Assembly: GCF_032594915.1 (NCBI RefSeq)
Contig: NZ_CP118733.1
Coordinates: 2,069,008-2,133,007 of the forward strand
Reading direction: 5' to 3'
Origin: Streptococcus sp. 29896
Lineage (GTDB): Bacteria > Bacillota > Bacilli > Lactobacillales > Streptococcaceae
Length of the DNA: 64,000 nucleotides
In this document: in pieces, positions 23,840 through 31,705 of the stretch
How positions within the stretch are numbered: position 1 is the stretch's first letter
Layout of the letters: each line of letters starts with the position of its first letter
Notes under the pieces: model-generated
What the model was told of the DNA's origin: nothing
What the model saw: only the letters and a program-made list of their open reading frames with translations
The model's database searches: none
Translations under genes and position numbers: made by a program

Positions 23840-24028
23840 TTATAAATCTTCTACTAGCCAGCTCATAACTGCCTGATAGATACGCTTTGGAGCGTCGTAG
23901 TCGCCATTTTCTACCTTGGTATAAGTTTGCGGCTTAATCCCTAGAATTTCAGCAACTGCTTTTTTCGTTTGCTGATTTTTAGCACGTTTGACACGTACTT
24001 TTTCAGCTAACTCAGTTGTAATTAGCAT
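23840..24028 (-). CDS. Small XRE-type regulator (Cro-like)
   Basis: A 62-residue helix-turn-helix protein: ELAEKVRVKRAKNQQTKKAV then AEILGIKPQTYTKVENGDYD. The ATG at 24028 has AAGGAG upstream. The promoter has TTGACA/TATTAT with an operator in the spacer. With the divergent 174-residue repressor, it forms a lysogeny-type switch; which of the two acts as repressor cannot be decided from sequence alone. Confidence 0.82.
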   Translation of the reverse strand: MLITTELAEKVRVKRAKNQQTKKAVAEILGIKPQTYTKVENGDYDAPKRIYQAVMSWLVEDL

Positions 24029-24046
24029 TGATATCTCCTTTCTAAT

Positions 24047-24159
24047 CAGACTTTTTTGTCCGATTTCGATTATATAATACAGACTTTTTTGTCCTTTGTC
24101 AAGAATTAAAATCAAAAAAACAGACTTTTTTGTCTTTTTTTGCCGTAGTGTGTTATAAT
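24047..24159. promoter_or_regulatory. Divergent switch region with three identical operators
   Basis: CAGACTTTTTTGTC occurs at 24047-24060, 24080-24093 and 24121-24134; its core GAC-TTTTTT-GTC is a dyad. The minus promoter is TTGACA (24097-24102) with TATTAT (24074-24079), spacer 17, holding the middle operator. The plus promoter is TTGTCT (24130-24135) with TATAAT (24154-24159), spacer 18, its -35 overlapping the third operator. This is the layout of a CI/Cro-like switch. Confidence 0.85.
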
Positions 24160-24182
24160 GCTCTTTGAAAGGTAGCAAGACT

Positions 24183-24707
24183 ATGAATAAATTAAAGCAA
24201 CTTAGAAAAAAGATAGGATTATCACAAGCTGATATAGCAAAAGAACTTAATATATCAGTAAAAACAGTTTCCCGTTGGGAAAACTTAGAAACTGATATCA
24301 AACCTAATAAAGCGGAAGAGTTAGCAGAATTGCTAGGTGTATCTGTTCCAATCCTACTAGGCTATGGATATAAAGAACCTGTTAAATATCTAGTTTGGCA
24401 GGATAACATAGCAAATCTTAGAAAAGAAAGAGGTATCAGCCAAGAAACATTATCAAAAGATACTGCTATCCCTTTAACTCTTATTAAGGAGTGGGAAAGT
24501 AATAGCGGAGGGTATACTGCCGAACAGCTGGAAAGATTATCAGACTACTTCGGTGTCTCAATCCCTGAGATAATTGGCTACTCTATCAGCCATTCAGAAT
24601 TAAGAGATTTAATCAATGCCCTTTCTGAGGAGAGCAAACAAAAACTGTTAGCTTACGCTAAAGATTTGAAGGCTTTGGAAGATTTCAACAAAGAAAACAA
24701 CCCCTAA
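24183..24707 (+). CDS. Repressor with two XRE helix-turn-helix domains
   Basis: A 174-residue regulator. Domain 1 (residues 1-60) has LKQLRKKIGLSQADIAKELN then ISVKTVSRWENLE; domain 2 (about 78-135) has IANLRKERGISQETLSKDTA then IPLTLIKEWESNSGG. Both are XRE-like and both are followed by an LLGVSVP / YFGVSIPEIIGY segment, which points to internal duplication. A helical charged tail follows. It lacks a LexA-type peptidase domain, so release would need a helper-phage inducer or antirepressor. Start ATG 24183; the AAAGG is 11 bases upstream, slightly far. Confidence 0.82.
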   Translation: MNKLKQLRKKIGLSQADIAKELNISVKTVSRWENLETDIKPNKAEELAELLGVSVPILLGYGYKEPVKYLVWQDNIANLRKERGISQETLSKDTAIPLTLIKEWESNSGGYTAEQLERLSDYFGVSIPEIIGYSISHSELRDLINALSEESKQKLLAYAKDLKALEDFNKENNP

Positions 24708-24819
24708 AACGCCCTCTAAGCGATTTTAACGTTCAGTAATATAAATTATCATCTTACCTAATACAAACGAAAATAGGGGCGTTCTCGTAACGCTCAGCGC
24801 CATATAAACACTAATATTC

Positions 24820-24850
24820 ATAAATACTTAACTAAATCCCATACTTGCTT
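24820..24850. repeat. 31-base direct repeat, copy 2
   Basis: Partner of 23708-23738 with one mismatch. It lies just before the integrase start. The gap 24708-24873 holds nothing else recognisable apart from AT-rich sequence. Confidence 0.85.
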
Positions 24851-24873
24851 ACTGATGTTAGAAAGGTATGATC

Positions 24874-26037
24874 ATGAATATTACAGAATACAAAAAGAAA
24901 AACGGTACTATCGTGTACCGCACTAGCGTTTATTTAGGAGTTGATAGACTAACAGGAAAAAAGGCTAGAACTACAGTCACGGCTAGCACTAAAAAGGGTG
25001 TTAAGGTCAAGGCTAGGCAAGTACAACTAGAGTTTGAGAAAAACGGTCATTGTGTCAAAGAGAAACCAGCTATTACTACTTATCGGGAGCTTGTCGCTCT
25101 GTGGTGGGAAAGTTACAAGAATACCATCAAGCCAAACTCCCAGCAATCTATGGAAGGCATTGTTAGACTTCATATTTTGCCTGTATTTGGAGATTACAAG
25201 CTAGATAGGCTATCTACCCCTATCATCCAGCAACAAGTCAATAAATGGGCTGACAACGCCAATAGAGGTGTCAAAGGGGCTTATGCTAATTACAGTTTTC
25301 TAAACAATATCAATCGCCGTATTCTTCAATATGGTGTGACTATGCAACTGCTGCAACATAACCCAGCCCGTGATGTTATTGTGCCACGTAAGCAGCAGAA
25401 TAAAGGGCAAAAAGTCAAGTTCTTCAGCAATCAGGAATTGAAACAGTTTCTTGATTACCTGGATAGCTTGGATCAGTCAAATTATGGCGATTTCTTTGAC
25501 TACGTTCTTTACAAGACTTTACTGGCCACTGGTTGCCGTATCGGTGAGGCTCTGGCGTTAGAATGGTCTGATATTGACTTAGATAGCGGTACAATTAGCG
25601 TAACAAAAACGCTCAATCGATACCAAGAAACGAATACCCCAAAATCTGAATCAGGGCTACGGGATATTGAAATAGACAAGGCTACTGTATTACTACTCAA
25701 GCAATATAAAAAGCGTCAGCAGGCTCAGGCTTGGAAGTTGGGGAGGTCTGTAAGTATTGTATTCACTCCATTTACTACCAAATACGCCTACGCTTGCCTA
25801 CTCAGAAAAAGACTACAAAAGCATTTTAAGGCTGCTGGCGTTCCTGATATTAGTTTTCATGGTTTCCGCCATACTCACGCTACTATTATGCTCTACGCTG
25901 GAATAGAGGCCAAAGACTTACAATATAGGCTTGGTCATTCAAATATTGCCATGACCTTAAATACTTACGTTCACGCCACCAGGGAAGGTGCAAAAAAAGC
26001 CGTCTCAATCTTTGAGGCAGCTATCAGCAATTTATAA
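24874..26037 (+). CDS. int: Tyrosine recombinase (site-specific integrase)
   Basis: A 387-residue integrase. Residues 1-60 form an AP2/arm-binding-like N-terminal domain (KNGTIVYRTSVYLGVDRLTG), 65-170 the core-binding SAM-like domain, and 185-385 the catalytic domain. Catalytic residues are Arg in TGCRIGEAL, His and Arg in HGFRHTHAT, His in LGHSNIAM and the nucleophile Tyr in TLNTYVHA. I choose the ATG at 24874, seven bases after AAAGG, over the one at 24868. It reads toward rpsD; the attachment site should lie right after it. Confidence 0.93.
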   Translation: MNITEYKKKNGTIVYRTSVYLGVDRLTGKKARTTVTASTKKGVKVKARQVQLEFEKNGHCVKEKPAITTYRELVALWWESYKNTIKPNSQQSMEGIVRLHILPVFGDYKLDRLSTPIIQQQVNKWADNANRGVKGAYANYSFLNNINRRILQYGVTMQLLQHNPARDVIVPRKQQNKGQKVKFFSNQELKQFLDYLDSLDQSNYGDFFDYVLYKTLLATGCRIGEALALEWSDIDLDSGTISVTKTLNRYQETNTPKSESGLRDIEIDKATVLLLKQYKKRQQAQAWKLGRSVSIVFTPFTTKYAYACLLRKRLQKHFKAAGVPDISFHGFRHTHATIMLYAGIEAKDLQYRLGHSNIAMTLNTYVHATREGAKKAVSIFEAAISNL

Positions 26038-26116
26038 AAAATAAGGGTGTCCCACTTTAGGGCTACCCTCTTACTATACCAAAAATTAGCTAGGGATAGC
26101 TAAAAGGGTAGTAAAA

Positions 26117-26155
26117 TCAAAAAAGCACTCTAGGATAGAGGCCTAAAGTGCTTAA
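26117..26155 (-). terminator. rpsD terminator, chromosomal side of the right junction
   Basis: AAGCACTCTAGG pairs with CCTAAAGTGCTT (one mismatch), followed on the minus strand by T6. It serves rpsD, so chromosomal sequence extends at least to here, limiting the right end of the element. The gap 26038-26192 holds this terminator and the right junction. Confidence 0.85.
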
Positions 26156-26192
26156 TTTCAAGGCTTTACAGCCTATCATATTCATTAAAATA

Positions 26193-26804
26193 TTACAACA
26201 TTTTGTTGTAGAATTCTACGACAAGAGCTTCGTTGATTTCTGGGTTGATTTCGTCGCGTTCTGGCAAGCGAGTCAATGAACCTTCCAATTTTTCAGCATC
26301 GAATGATACGAAAGCTGGACGTCCAAGAGTTGCTTCAACAGCTTCAAGGATAGCTGGAACTTTGATTGACTTTTCACGAACTGAGATCACTTGACCAACT
26401 TCAACGCGGAATGATGGGATATCAACGCGTTTGCCGTCAACAAGGATATGACCGTGGTTTACGAATTGACGTGCTTGACGACGAGTAGTTGCCAAACCAA
26501 GACGGTAAACGACGTTATCCAAACGACGCTCCAAAAGAAGCATGAAGTTGAAACCAAGAGTACCTTGTTTGATTTTAGTAGCTTGTACGAACAAGTTACG
26601 GAATTGTTTTTCACCCAAACCGTAAGAGAAACGCAATTTTTGTTTCTCAGCCAATTGCAAACCGTATTCTGACAATTTAGAACGGTTGTTTGGTCCGTGT
26701 TGACCTGGTACGTAGTTACGACGTGCCAATTCTTTACCTGTACCTGTCAATGACAAGCCAAGACGACGAGCTTGTTTCCAAGATGGTCCTGTATAACGTG
26801 ACAT
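26193..26804 (-). CDS. rpsD: 30S ribosomal protein S4
   Basis: A 203-residue primary rRNA-binding protein of the 30S subunit. It shows [20 protein letters not shown], the N-terminal basic [20 protein letters not shown] and the S4 RNA-binding domain ([20 protein letters not shown] with [14 protein letters not shown]). It lacks the zinc cysteines of the C+ type. AGGAGG precedes the ATG. The long leader upstream is likely used for autogenous control by S4. Confidence 0.98.
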   Translation of the reverse strand: MSRYTGPSWKQARRLGLSLTGTGKELARRNYVPGQHGPNNRSKLSEYGLQLAEKQKLRFSYGLGEKQFRNLFVQATKIKQGTLGFNFMLLLERRLDNVVYRLGLATTRRQARQFVNHGHILVDGKRVDIPSFRVEVGQVISVREKSIKVPAILEAVEATLGRPAFVSFDAEKLEGSLTRLPERDEINPEINEALVVEFYNKML

Positions 26805-26841
26805 AGCTATGTCCTCCTAGAATAAAAAAATATTATTGTAG

Positions 26842-26973
26842 GAAATAACGTTTTAAGCAAACCTGATTCGTGCAGGAGGCCTTCATCGAAACAGCAACGA
26901 TTACTCTTCTTGCTGACCTTCTGTTGACGAGCTTCATTTTGCTCTGCTGTTATTTCGCACAAAGATTAGTATA
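26842..26973 (-). promoter_or_regulatory. rpsD promoter and structured 5' leader
   Basis: An extended -10 TGATATACT (TATACT at 26968-26973) starts a leader of about 150 bases. Its ends GAAATAAC and GTTATTTC (26842-26849 and 26949-26956) are perfectly complementary and enclose about 100 bases with further GC-rich arms. S4 represses its own gene through a leader in Bacillus (established); the same here is inferred. Confidence 0.6.
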
Positions 26974-26976
26974 TCA

Positions 26977-27004
26977 CAAAAAAAAGGCTCTGTAAAGCCT
27001 TTTA
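26977..27004 (-). terminator. Terminator of the gdpP-rplI-dnaB-veg-lipoprotein gene string
   Basis: Minus-strand stem AAAGGCT / AGCCTTT with a six-base loop and a T-run of nine, overlapping the lipoprotein stop codon and abutting the rpsD -10. Confidence 0.88.
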
Positions 27005-27541
27005 GTCATTCATTTTTTCAAATCCGAGAAAGTAAAAGATCGTAGCAAACTCACTAGCCGTGGTCGTTTCGATATCCGCTAACATTTCCAAATCACCTTC
27101 TCCAACAATTTGTGAAATCATGTTAAAATCAGCAATCGCAGGGTCGATGTCAATGACCAGACGCCACACTCTTTCCCTAGGAAAATGGCTTGCTACCTCA
27201 ACTCCATCAACTGTTTCCAGCTCTGCCAATTCAGGAAGGGAGTACTCATAAAATAACTCCTCTAACATATCTCCAGCTTCTTTTGGACTCGATGCTCCTA
27301 TTTCACCGAGATAGGCATCAGTTAGTTCCACCTCGTAATAGACCTTGAATCGATGAACAGCATCCTGCTCATGAGTCATACTGAAATAAGTCCAAGCATT
27401 ATCTGCTTCATCTGATACCAATCTATAAATATCAGTTCTTTGCTGACCTGAAGGAGCAACCGAATTGTTGTTTACTACACAGCCTACCAAGAGCATGCAG
27501 CTAACCAGTAGGAGAACTGCCCGTTTTAAACACTTCATCAT
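27002..27541 (-). CDS. Lipoprotein of unknown function
   Basis: A 179-residue lipoprotein: signal MKCLKRAVLLLVSCMLLVGC with lipobox LVGC, a short polar linker, then an acidic soluble domain of about 150 residues (HRFKVYYEVELTDAYLGEIG, VWRLVIDIDPAIADFNMISQ). I do not recognise the domain. Two ATG codons lie in tandem at the start; no strong Shine-Dalgarno is visible. It is last in the gene string that begins at gdpP, nine bases after veg. Confidence 0.78.
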   Translation of the reverse strand: MMKCLKRAVLLLVSCMLLVGCVVNNNSVAPSGQQRTDIYRLVSDEADNAWTYFSMTHEQDAVHRFKVYYEVELTDAYLGEIGASSPKEAGDMLEELFYEYSLPELAELETVDGVEVASHFPRERVWRLVIDIDPAIADFNMISQIVGEGDLEMLADIETTTASEFATIFYFLGFEKMND

Positions 27542-27550
27542 GTCATCACA

Positions 27551-27802
27551 TTAGTCTAAATAATGAATCAAAATCTTTTCTGTCAAAATGTCCGAGTAAG
27601 TATAAGATTCCACAAAGGTATTGTTTGGATCTTCAAACTCAACGATAAAGAGAGATTGATATACCTCCACAATACGCCCCTGCTTATTCTTCTCACGCTT
27701 ACGACCATTTTCAAGGGTCAATTCAACAATTTGTCCCTCATGGTCTTTAATATCTTGTTTAATTTGCTTCATTTTAGCAACATCTGTAAATGCATCACTC
27801 AT
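27551..27802 (-). CDS. veg: Veg-family protein
   Basis: An 83-residue protein with the Veg (DUF1021) pattern: GQIVELTLENGRKREKNKQG, RIVEVYQSLFIVEFEDPNN and ESYTYSDILTEKILIHYL. Veg stimulates biofilm matrix genes in Bacillus subtilis; the role in streptococci is not established. It follows dnaB after three bases, so it belongs to the same transcript. Confidence 0.82.
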   Translation of the reverse strand: MSDAFTDVAKMKQIKQDIKDHEGQIVELTLENGRKREKNKQGRIVEVYQSLFIVEFEDPNNTFVESYTYSDILTEKILIHYLD

Positions 27803-27805
27803 TCT

Positions 27806-29161
27806 CTATCCATCCTCTCTCTTGGAAATACTTGCAAATTTATTGTATTCTTTTTGGAACATGAGTTCCACGGTACCACGCGCACCGGAACGGTTTTTCT
27901 CAATGATCACTTCAACCGTATTGTTTGGAATACCACCATCTTCTTGCTCACCACGCTCATAGTAATCATCACGATACAAGAAGGCAACGATATCCGCATC
28001 CTGCTCAATAGACCCAGACTCACGAATATCGGACAAGACGGGACGCTTGTCCTGACGTTGTTCCACACCACGCGACAACTGACTAAGAGCGATAACTGGC
28101 ACTTTCAATTCCTTAGCCAAAATCTTCAACTGACGGGAAATCTCCGAAACCTCTTGTTGACGATTTTCCCGACCAGTACCTGTAATCAACTGGAGATAGT
28201 CAATCAAAATCAAACCAAGGTTTCCAGTCTCCTGAGCCAACTTGCGTGAACGCGAACGAATCTCTGTAATCTTGATACCAGGCGTATCGTCGATATAAAT
28301 ACTCGCACGCGCCAGATTAGCCTGGGCAATGGTCAACTTCTTCCATTCTTCATCCGACAACTGACCAGTACGAATAGAACGCGAATTGATAACTCCTTCT
28401 GCCGCCAACATACGGTCCACTAAGCTCTCCGCACCCATCTCCAGAGAGAAGATGGCAACTGTCAAGCCCAGCTTGGTCCCGATATTCTGAGCAATATTGA
28501 GGGCGAAGGCCGTCTTACCAACGGCTGGGCGAGCCGCCAAGATGATCAATTCTTCTTCATGCAGACCCGTTGTCATGGCATCAAGAGCAGGATACCCCGT
28601 CGCAATCCCTGTGATATCCGATGTCTGCCGCGACCGGATTTCTAGATTTTCAAAGTTGGTATTGAGGACATCATCAATCCGCTTAAAGCCGCTTCGACTA
28701 GCCCCCTCACTAACATCGATTAAGGCCTTCTCTGCCTGGGCGATAATCTCATCTGACTCATCCGCACCTTCATAGGCAGAGTTGACGGCATCCGTCAACC
28801 GCTCAATCAGTTTCCGGAGGTTTGATTTCTCCGCGACAATCTTGGCATAATATTCCGCATTGGCGGATGTCGGTACAGAGTTGATGACTTCTGCCAAATA
28901 AGCCAAGCCACCAATACTCTCCAAATCACCATGATTGGCCAAATAGTTGCGCATAGTCGTCGCATCAATGGCCTCATTGCGGTCAGACAGGGCAATCATG
29001 GCCTTGAAAATCAGCTTATGGGCATGTTTGAAGAAATCCTCAGCCTCAATGTATTCTCGAACGAAGACCAACTTGCCTTCGTCAATGAAAATGGCACCTA
29101 AGACCGACTGCTCCGCTAAAATATCCTGGGGCTGAACCCGTAATTCATCAATTTCTGCCAA
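27806..29161 (-). CDS. dnaB: Replicative DNA helicase DnaB
   Basis: A 451-residue hexameric helicase at the replication fork. The N-terminal domain (DILAEQSVLGAIFIDEGKLV) interacts with primase; the RecA-like C-terminal half has Walker A ARPAVGKTAFALNIA (about residue 210), Walker B LGLILIDYLQLI and the DnaB motif LSRGVEQRQDKRPVLSDIRE with SGSIEQDADIV. Length is normal. Its position after rplI is the conserved order in Firmicutes (called dnaC in Bacillus). Confidence 0.97.
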   Translation of the reverse strand: MAEIDELRVQPQDILAEQSVLGAIFIDEGKLVFVREYIEAEDFFKHAHKLIFKAMIALSDRNEAIDATTMRNYLANHGDLESIGGLAYLAEVINSVPTSANAEYYAKIVAEKSNLRKLIERLTDAVNSAYEGADESDEIIAQAEKALIDVSEGASRSGFKRIDDVLNTNFENLEIRSRQTSDITGIATGYPALDAMTTGLHEEELIILAARPAVGKTAFALNIAQNIGTKLGLTVAIFSLEMGAESLVDRMLAAEGVINSRSIRTGQLSDEEWKKLTIAQANLARASIYIDDTPGIKITEIRSRSRKLAQETGNLGLILIDYLQLITGTGRENRQQEVSEISRQLKILAKELKVPVIALSQLSRGVEQRQDKRPVLSDIRESGSIEQDADIVAFLYRDDYYERGEQEDGGIPNNTVEVIIEKNRSGARGTVELMFQKEYNKFASISKREDG

Positions 29162-29200
29162 GTTCTCACCTCCTCCATCCTCTCCATTGAACTGACTGTA

Positions 29201-29653
29201 TTAGGCTTCTTTTACGCTCAAACGAATCTCACCAGTGATGTCCTGGTAGATTTTAACAGGGACTTCAATCAAGCCCAAGGCACGAATTGGGTGATCCAAT
29301 TGGATGTGGCGCTTGTCAATCTTGATTCCAAATTGTTTGCCTAACTCTTCAGCAATTTTCTTGCTGGTAATCGAACCAAATGTCCGTCCATCTGGACCAA
29401 CCTTTTCCACAAATTGCACTAAGGTCGCTTCATCAGCCAATTTTGCCTTAATTGCTTCTGCCTCAGCCACCATCTCAGCGTGGGCTTTTTCTTTTGATTT
29501 CTCTTGGCCACGCAATTCGCTAATAGCTTGGTTGGTTGCTTCTTTTGCAAGGTTTTTCTTGATCAAAAAGTTTTGGGCGTAGCCTGTCGGCACTTCCTTG
29601 ATTTCACCTTTTTTCCCCTTACCTTTTACATCTGCTAAGAAAATAACTTTCAT
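29201..29653 (-). CDS. rplI: 50S ribosomal protein L9
   Basis: A 150-residue protein: N-terminal rRNA-binding domain ([20 protein letters not shown]), long connecting helix (about residues 40-75) and C-terminal domain [19 protein letters not shown]. It spans the L1-stalk base and restrains frameshifting. It starts nine bases after gdpP and 39 before dnaB, an arrangement shared by many Firmicutes. Confidence 0.97.
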   Translation of the reverse strand: MKVIFLADVKGKGKKGEIKEVPTGYAQNFLIKKNLAKEATNQAISELRGQEKSKEKAHAEMVAEAEAIKAKLADEATLVQFVEKVGPDGRTFGSITSKKIAEELGKQFGIKIDKRHIQLDHPIRALGLIEVPVKIYQDITGEIRLSVKEA

Positions 29654-29662
29654 CTGCTTTAC

Positions 29663-31624
29663 CTAACTTTCTTTTAATAGTTCTTGTATCTTATCGATAA
29701 TGCTAGCCTGAATCTCAGTCATGGACTGGTCGTAGATTTGAGCAGCAGCCAAGTTAAAGTGACCGCCCCCTCCCATCTCTTCCATGATACGCTGAACATT
29801 GACCTTGCTACGACTTCTAGCGGAGACAGCTATATAGCCCTTGCTATTTTTCGTCACCACAAAGACCGCCTCAATACCAGACATGCCCAAGATAGTATCT
29901 GCCGCCTTGCTGGTTACGACACTATCATAGGTTCGCTTTTCATCCCCACAGGCTACAACGATATGGGGCGTCACCTTTTGACCGCGCAAGATTAACTCAT
30001 TGATTTGCTTATACTCTTCGTAGTCCGTTGCCGCAATCTGTTGAATTTCCAGATTATCACTCCCCCTACTACGGAGATAGCTAGCCACGTCAAAGGTCCT
30101 GCTGGTCACCCTCGAAGTAAAATTGTGGGTATCCAACATCATCCCCGCCATCAGCAAACTAGACTGAAGACGATTGAGTTTATGGTGCTTGTCATTTTGG
30201 AACTGGATCAATTCTGTCACCAACTCGCTGGCTGAACTAGCGCCACTCTCAATATAGGTCAAAATAGCATTTGTCGGGAAGTCTGAGTCTCTTCGGTGAT
30301 GGTCCACCACAACCACTTGACTAAATTCTTCGTAGAGTTCCTTGGAAAGGGTCAAACTAGTTTTCGAATGATCAACCATAATCAAGAGAGACTGATGGGT
30401 CACCTTCTTCATCGCTTCTTCAACGGTTAGGAGGTTAGAACAGTTTTCATCCGATAGTTTTTTAATGGCACGGGCAATGTCTGGCGCCATTTCATTGGGA
30501 TTATAGACCGTATAGGCATTATTCATGATATTTTGGGCGAAATACTGCATCCCCACAGCCGAACCCAAAGCATCCAAATCTAGATTTTTATGCCCAACGA
30601 CAAACACACTATCCACAGACTTAAGCTTGTCAGACACCGCCGTCATCATGGCACGGGTACGGGTGCGAGTCCGCTTGACAGAGGAAGCTGAGCCCCCACC
30701 AAAGAATATCGGTTGCTTGCTCTCATCATTTTCCTTGATGACGGCTTGGTCACCTCCACGAACCTCAGCCATGTTAAGATTTTGAAGAGCAACTTGACCA
30801 ATCTGATGATGGTTCCCATCGCCATAAGCCAAGCCCATACTAAGGGTCAAGGCAAGTTCCAAATTTTTAGCTTTTTCACGAAACTTATCAATTACAGAAA
30901 ACTTGCTTTCAATCAAACTTTCCAAGACACCATAGTCCGTGAAGAAATAGAACCGGTCCATGGTTCCCCGACGGTAGTAAATGTCGTACTCATGACAGAA
31001 ATCCGATACAAATTGAGCCAAGAAGGAATTGACCTGGCTAATCTGCGAATCGGTAAAATTATCCTCAAGTTCATCATAATTATCGACAGAGATAATACCG
31101 ATAACTGGACGACTTCCAATCAAGTGGGTCGTTGCCTTGTACTCAGTTGATGCATCAAAAAAGTAAAAGAGCCCCTGTTCAAAGTCCACATTGACAGCGT
31201 ACCGTTTACCGGAAAAATTAGCATAAATCCGATCTTGGTCCAGCCCAACATCGATAATTTCACGCAGTTTCTTCTGATCAAAGGTCCCATTTTCCTGAGC
31301 AAAAATGAGCTCTGCATAGGGATTAAACCACTCTACCTGGTTGCTGTCCATCCTCACCTTGATCACACCAACGGGCATCTTATCCAAAAGTTGCATCAAG
31401 CCTGAATTGGCTTGATTGTTTAAGTATTCAATTTGCTCAATTTCACTGAACTCGTAGGAATGCTTTTGGTAGATAAACAAAACAATCAGGAGTAGGAGGG
31501 TGACAAAGAGAGCGAGTAGCATCAAGCTAGACGCAGGAAAAAGACTACTGATAGTTGCCAATAGTCCAAACAGTATGACACCGATCATCACAAAATGAAG
31601 TGTTACAAACCGAAATTTTTTCAT
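29663..31624 (-). CDS. gdpP: Cyclic-di-AMP phosphodiesterase GdpP
   Basis: A 653-residue membrane enzyme that hydrolyses c-di-AMP. Two transmembrane helices at residues 10-50 are followed by a PAS-like domain (about 70-150), a degenerate GGDEF domain (about 170-300), the DHH domain with VGHKNLDLDALGSAVG, MVDHSKTS and VVVDHHRRDSD, and DHHA1 with GGGGHFNLAAAQI. All metal-binding motifs are intact, so it should be active. c-di-AMP controls potassium balance and beta-lactam tolerance in streptococci. It heads the gene string to veg. Confidence 0.95.
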   Translation of the reverse strand: MKKFRFVTLHFVMIGVILFGLLATISSLFPASSLMLLALFVTLLLLIVLFIYQKHSYEFSEIEQIEYLNNQANSGLMQLLDKMPVGVIKVRMDSNQVEWFNPYAELIFAQENGTFDQKKLREIIDVGLDQDRIYANFSGKRYAVNVDFEQGLFYFFDASTEYKATTHLIGSRPVIGIISVDNYDELEDNFTDSQISQVNSFLAQFVSDFCHEYDIYYRRGTMDRFYFFTDYGVLESLIESKFSVIDKFREKAKNLELALTLSMGLAYGDGNHHQIGQVALQNLNMAEVRGGDQAVIKENDESKQPIFFGGGSASSVKRTRTRTRAMMTAVSDKLKSVDSVFVVGHKNLDLDALGSAVGMQYFAQNIMNNAYTVYNPNEMAPDIARAIKKLSDENCSNLLTVEEAMKKVTHQSLLIMVDHSKTSLTLSKELYEEFSQVVVVDHHRRDSDFPTNAILTYIESGASSASELVTELIQFQNDKHHKLNRLQSSLLMAGMMLDTHNFTSRVTSRTFDVASYLRSRGSDNLEIQQIAATDYEEYKQINELILRGQKVTPHIVVACGDEKRTYDSVVTSKAADTILGMSGIEAVFVVTKNSKGYIAVSARSRSKVNVQRIMEEMGGGGHFNLAAAQIYDQSMTEIQASIIDKIQELLKES

Positions 31625-31705
31625 TATAAACCTCTTCCTGCCATTCTACCACAAATAGGCCTAAATTGCTAGCTTTCTCCAGCCTATCAGAAGAAAAGAA
31701 CAGCC

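Larger units (their letters stand above)
16530..26110. mobile_element. Integrated phage-satellite-like (PICI-like) element or decayed prophage
   Basis: About 9.5 kb between the flavoprotein gene and the rpsD terminator. It has an integrase at the right end, a divergent repressor pair with shared operators, DnaD-like and DnaC-like replication genes, a minor capsid protein, a coiled-coil phage protein, a DUF1492/ArpU regulator and small accessory genes, nearly all on the minus strand. There is no terminase, portal, tail or lysis gene, which suggests a satellite or a remnant. Ends are approximate: no perfect att repeat was found. The left end lies within 16521-16708 and the right within 26038-26116. 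Confidence 0.75.
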
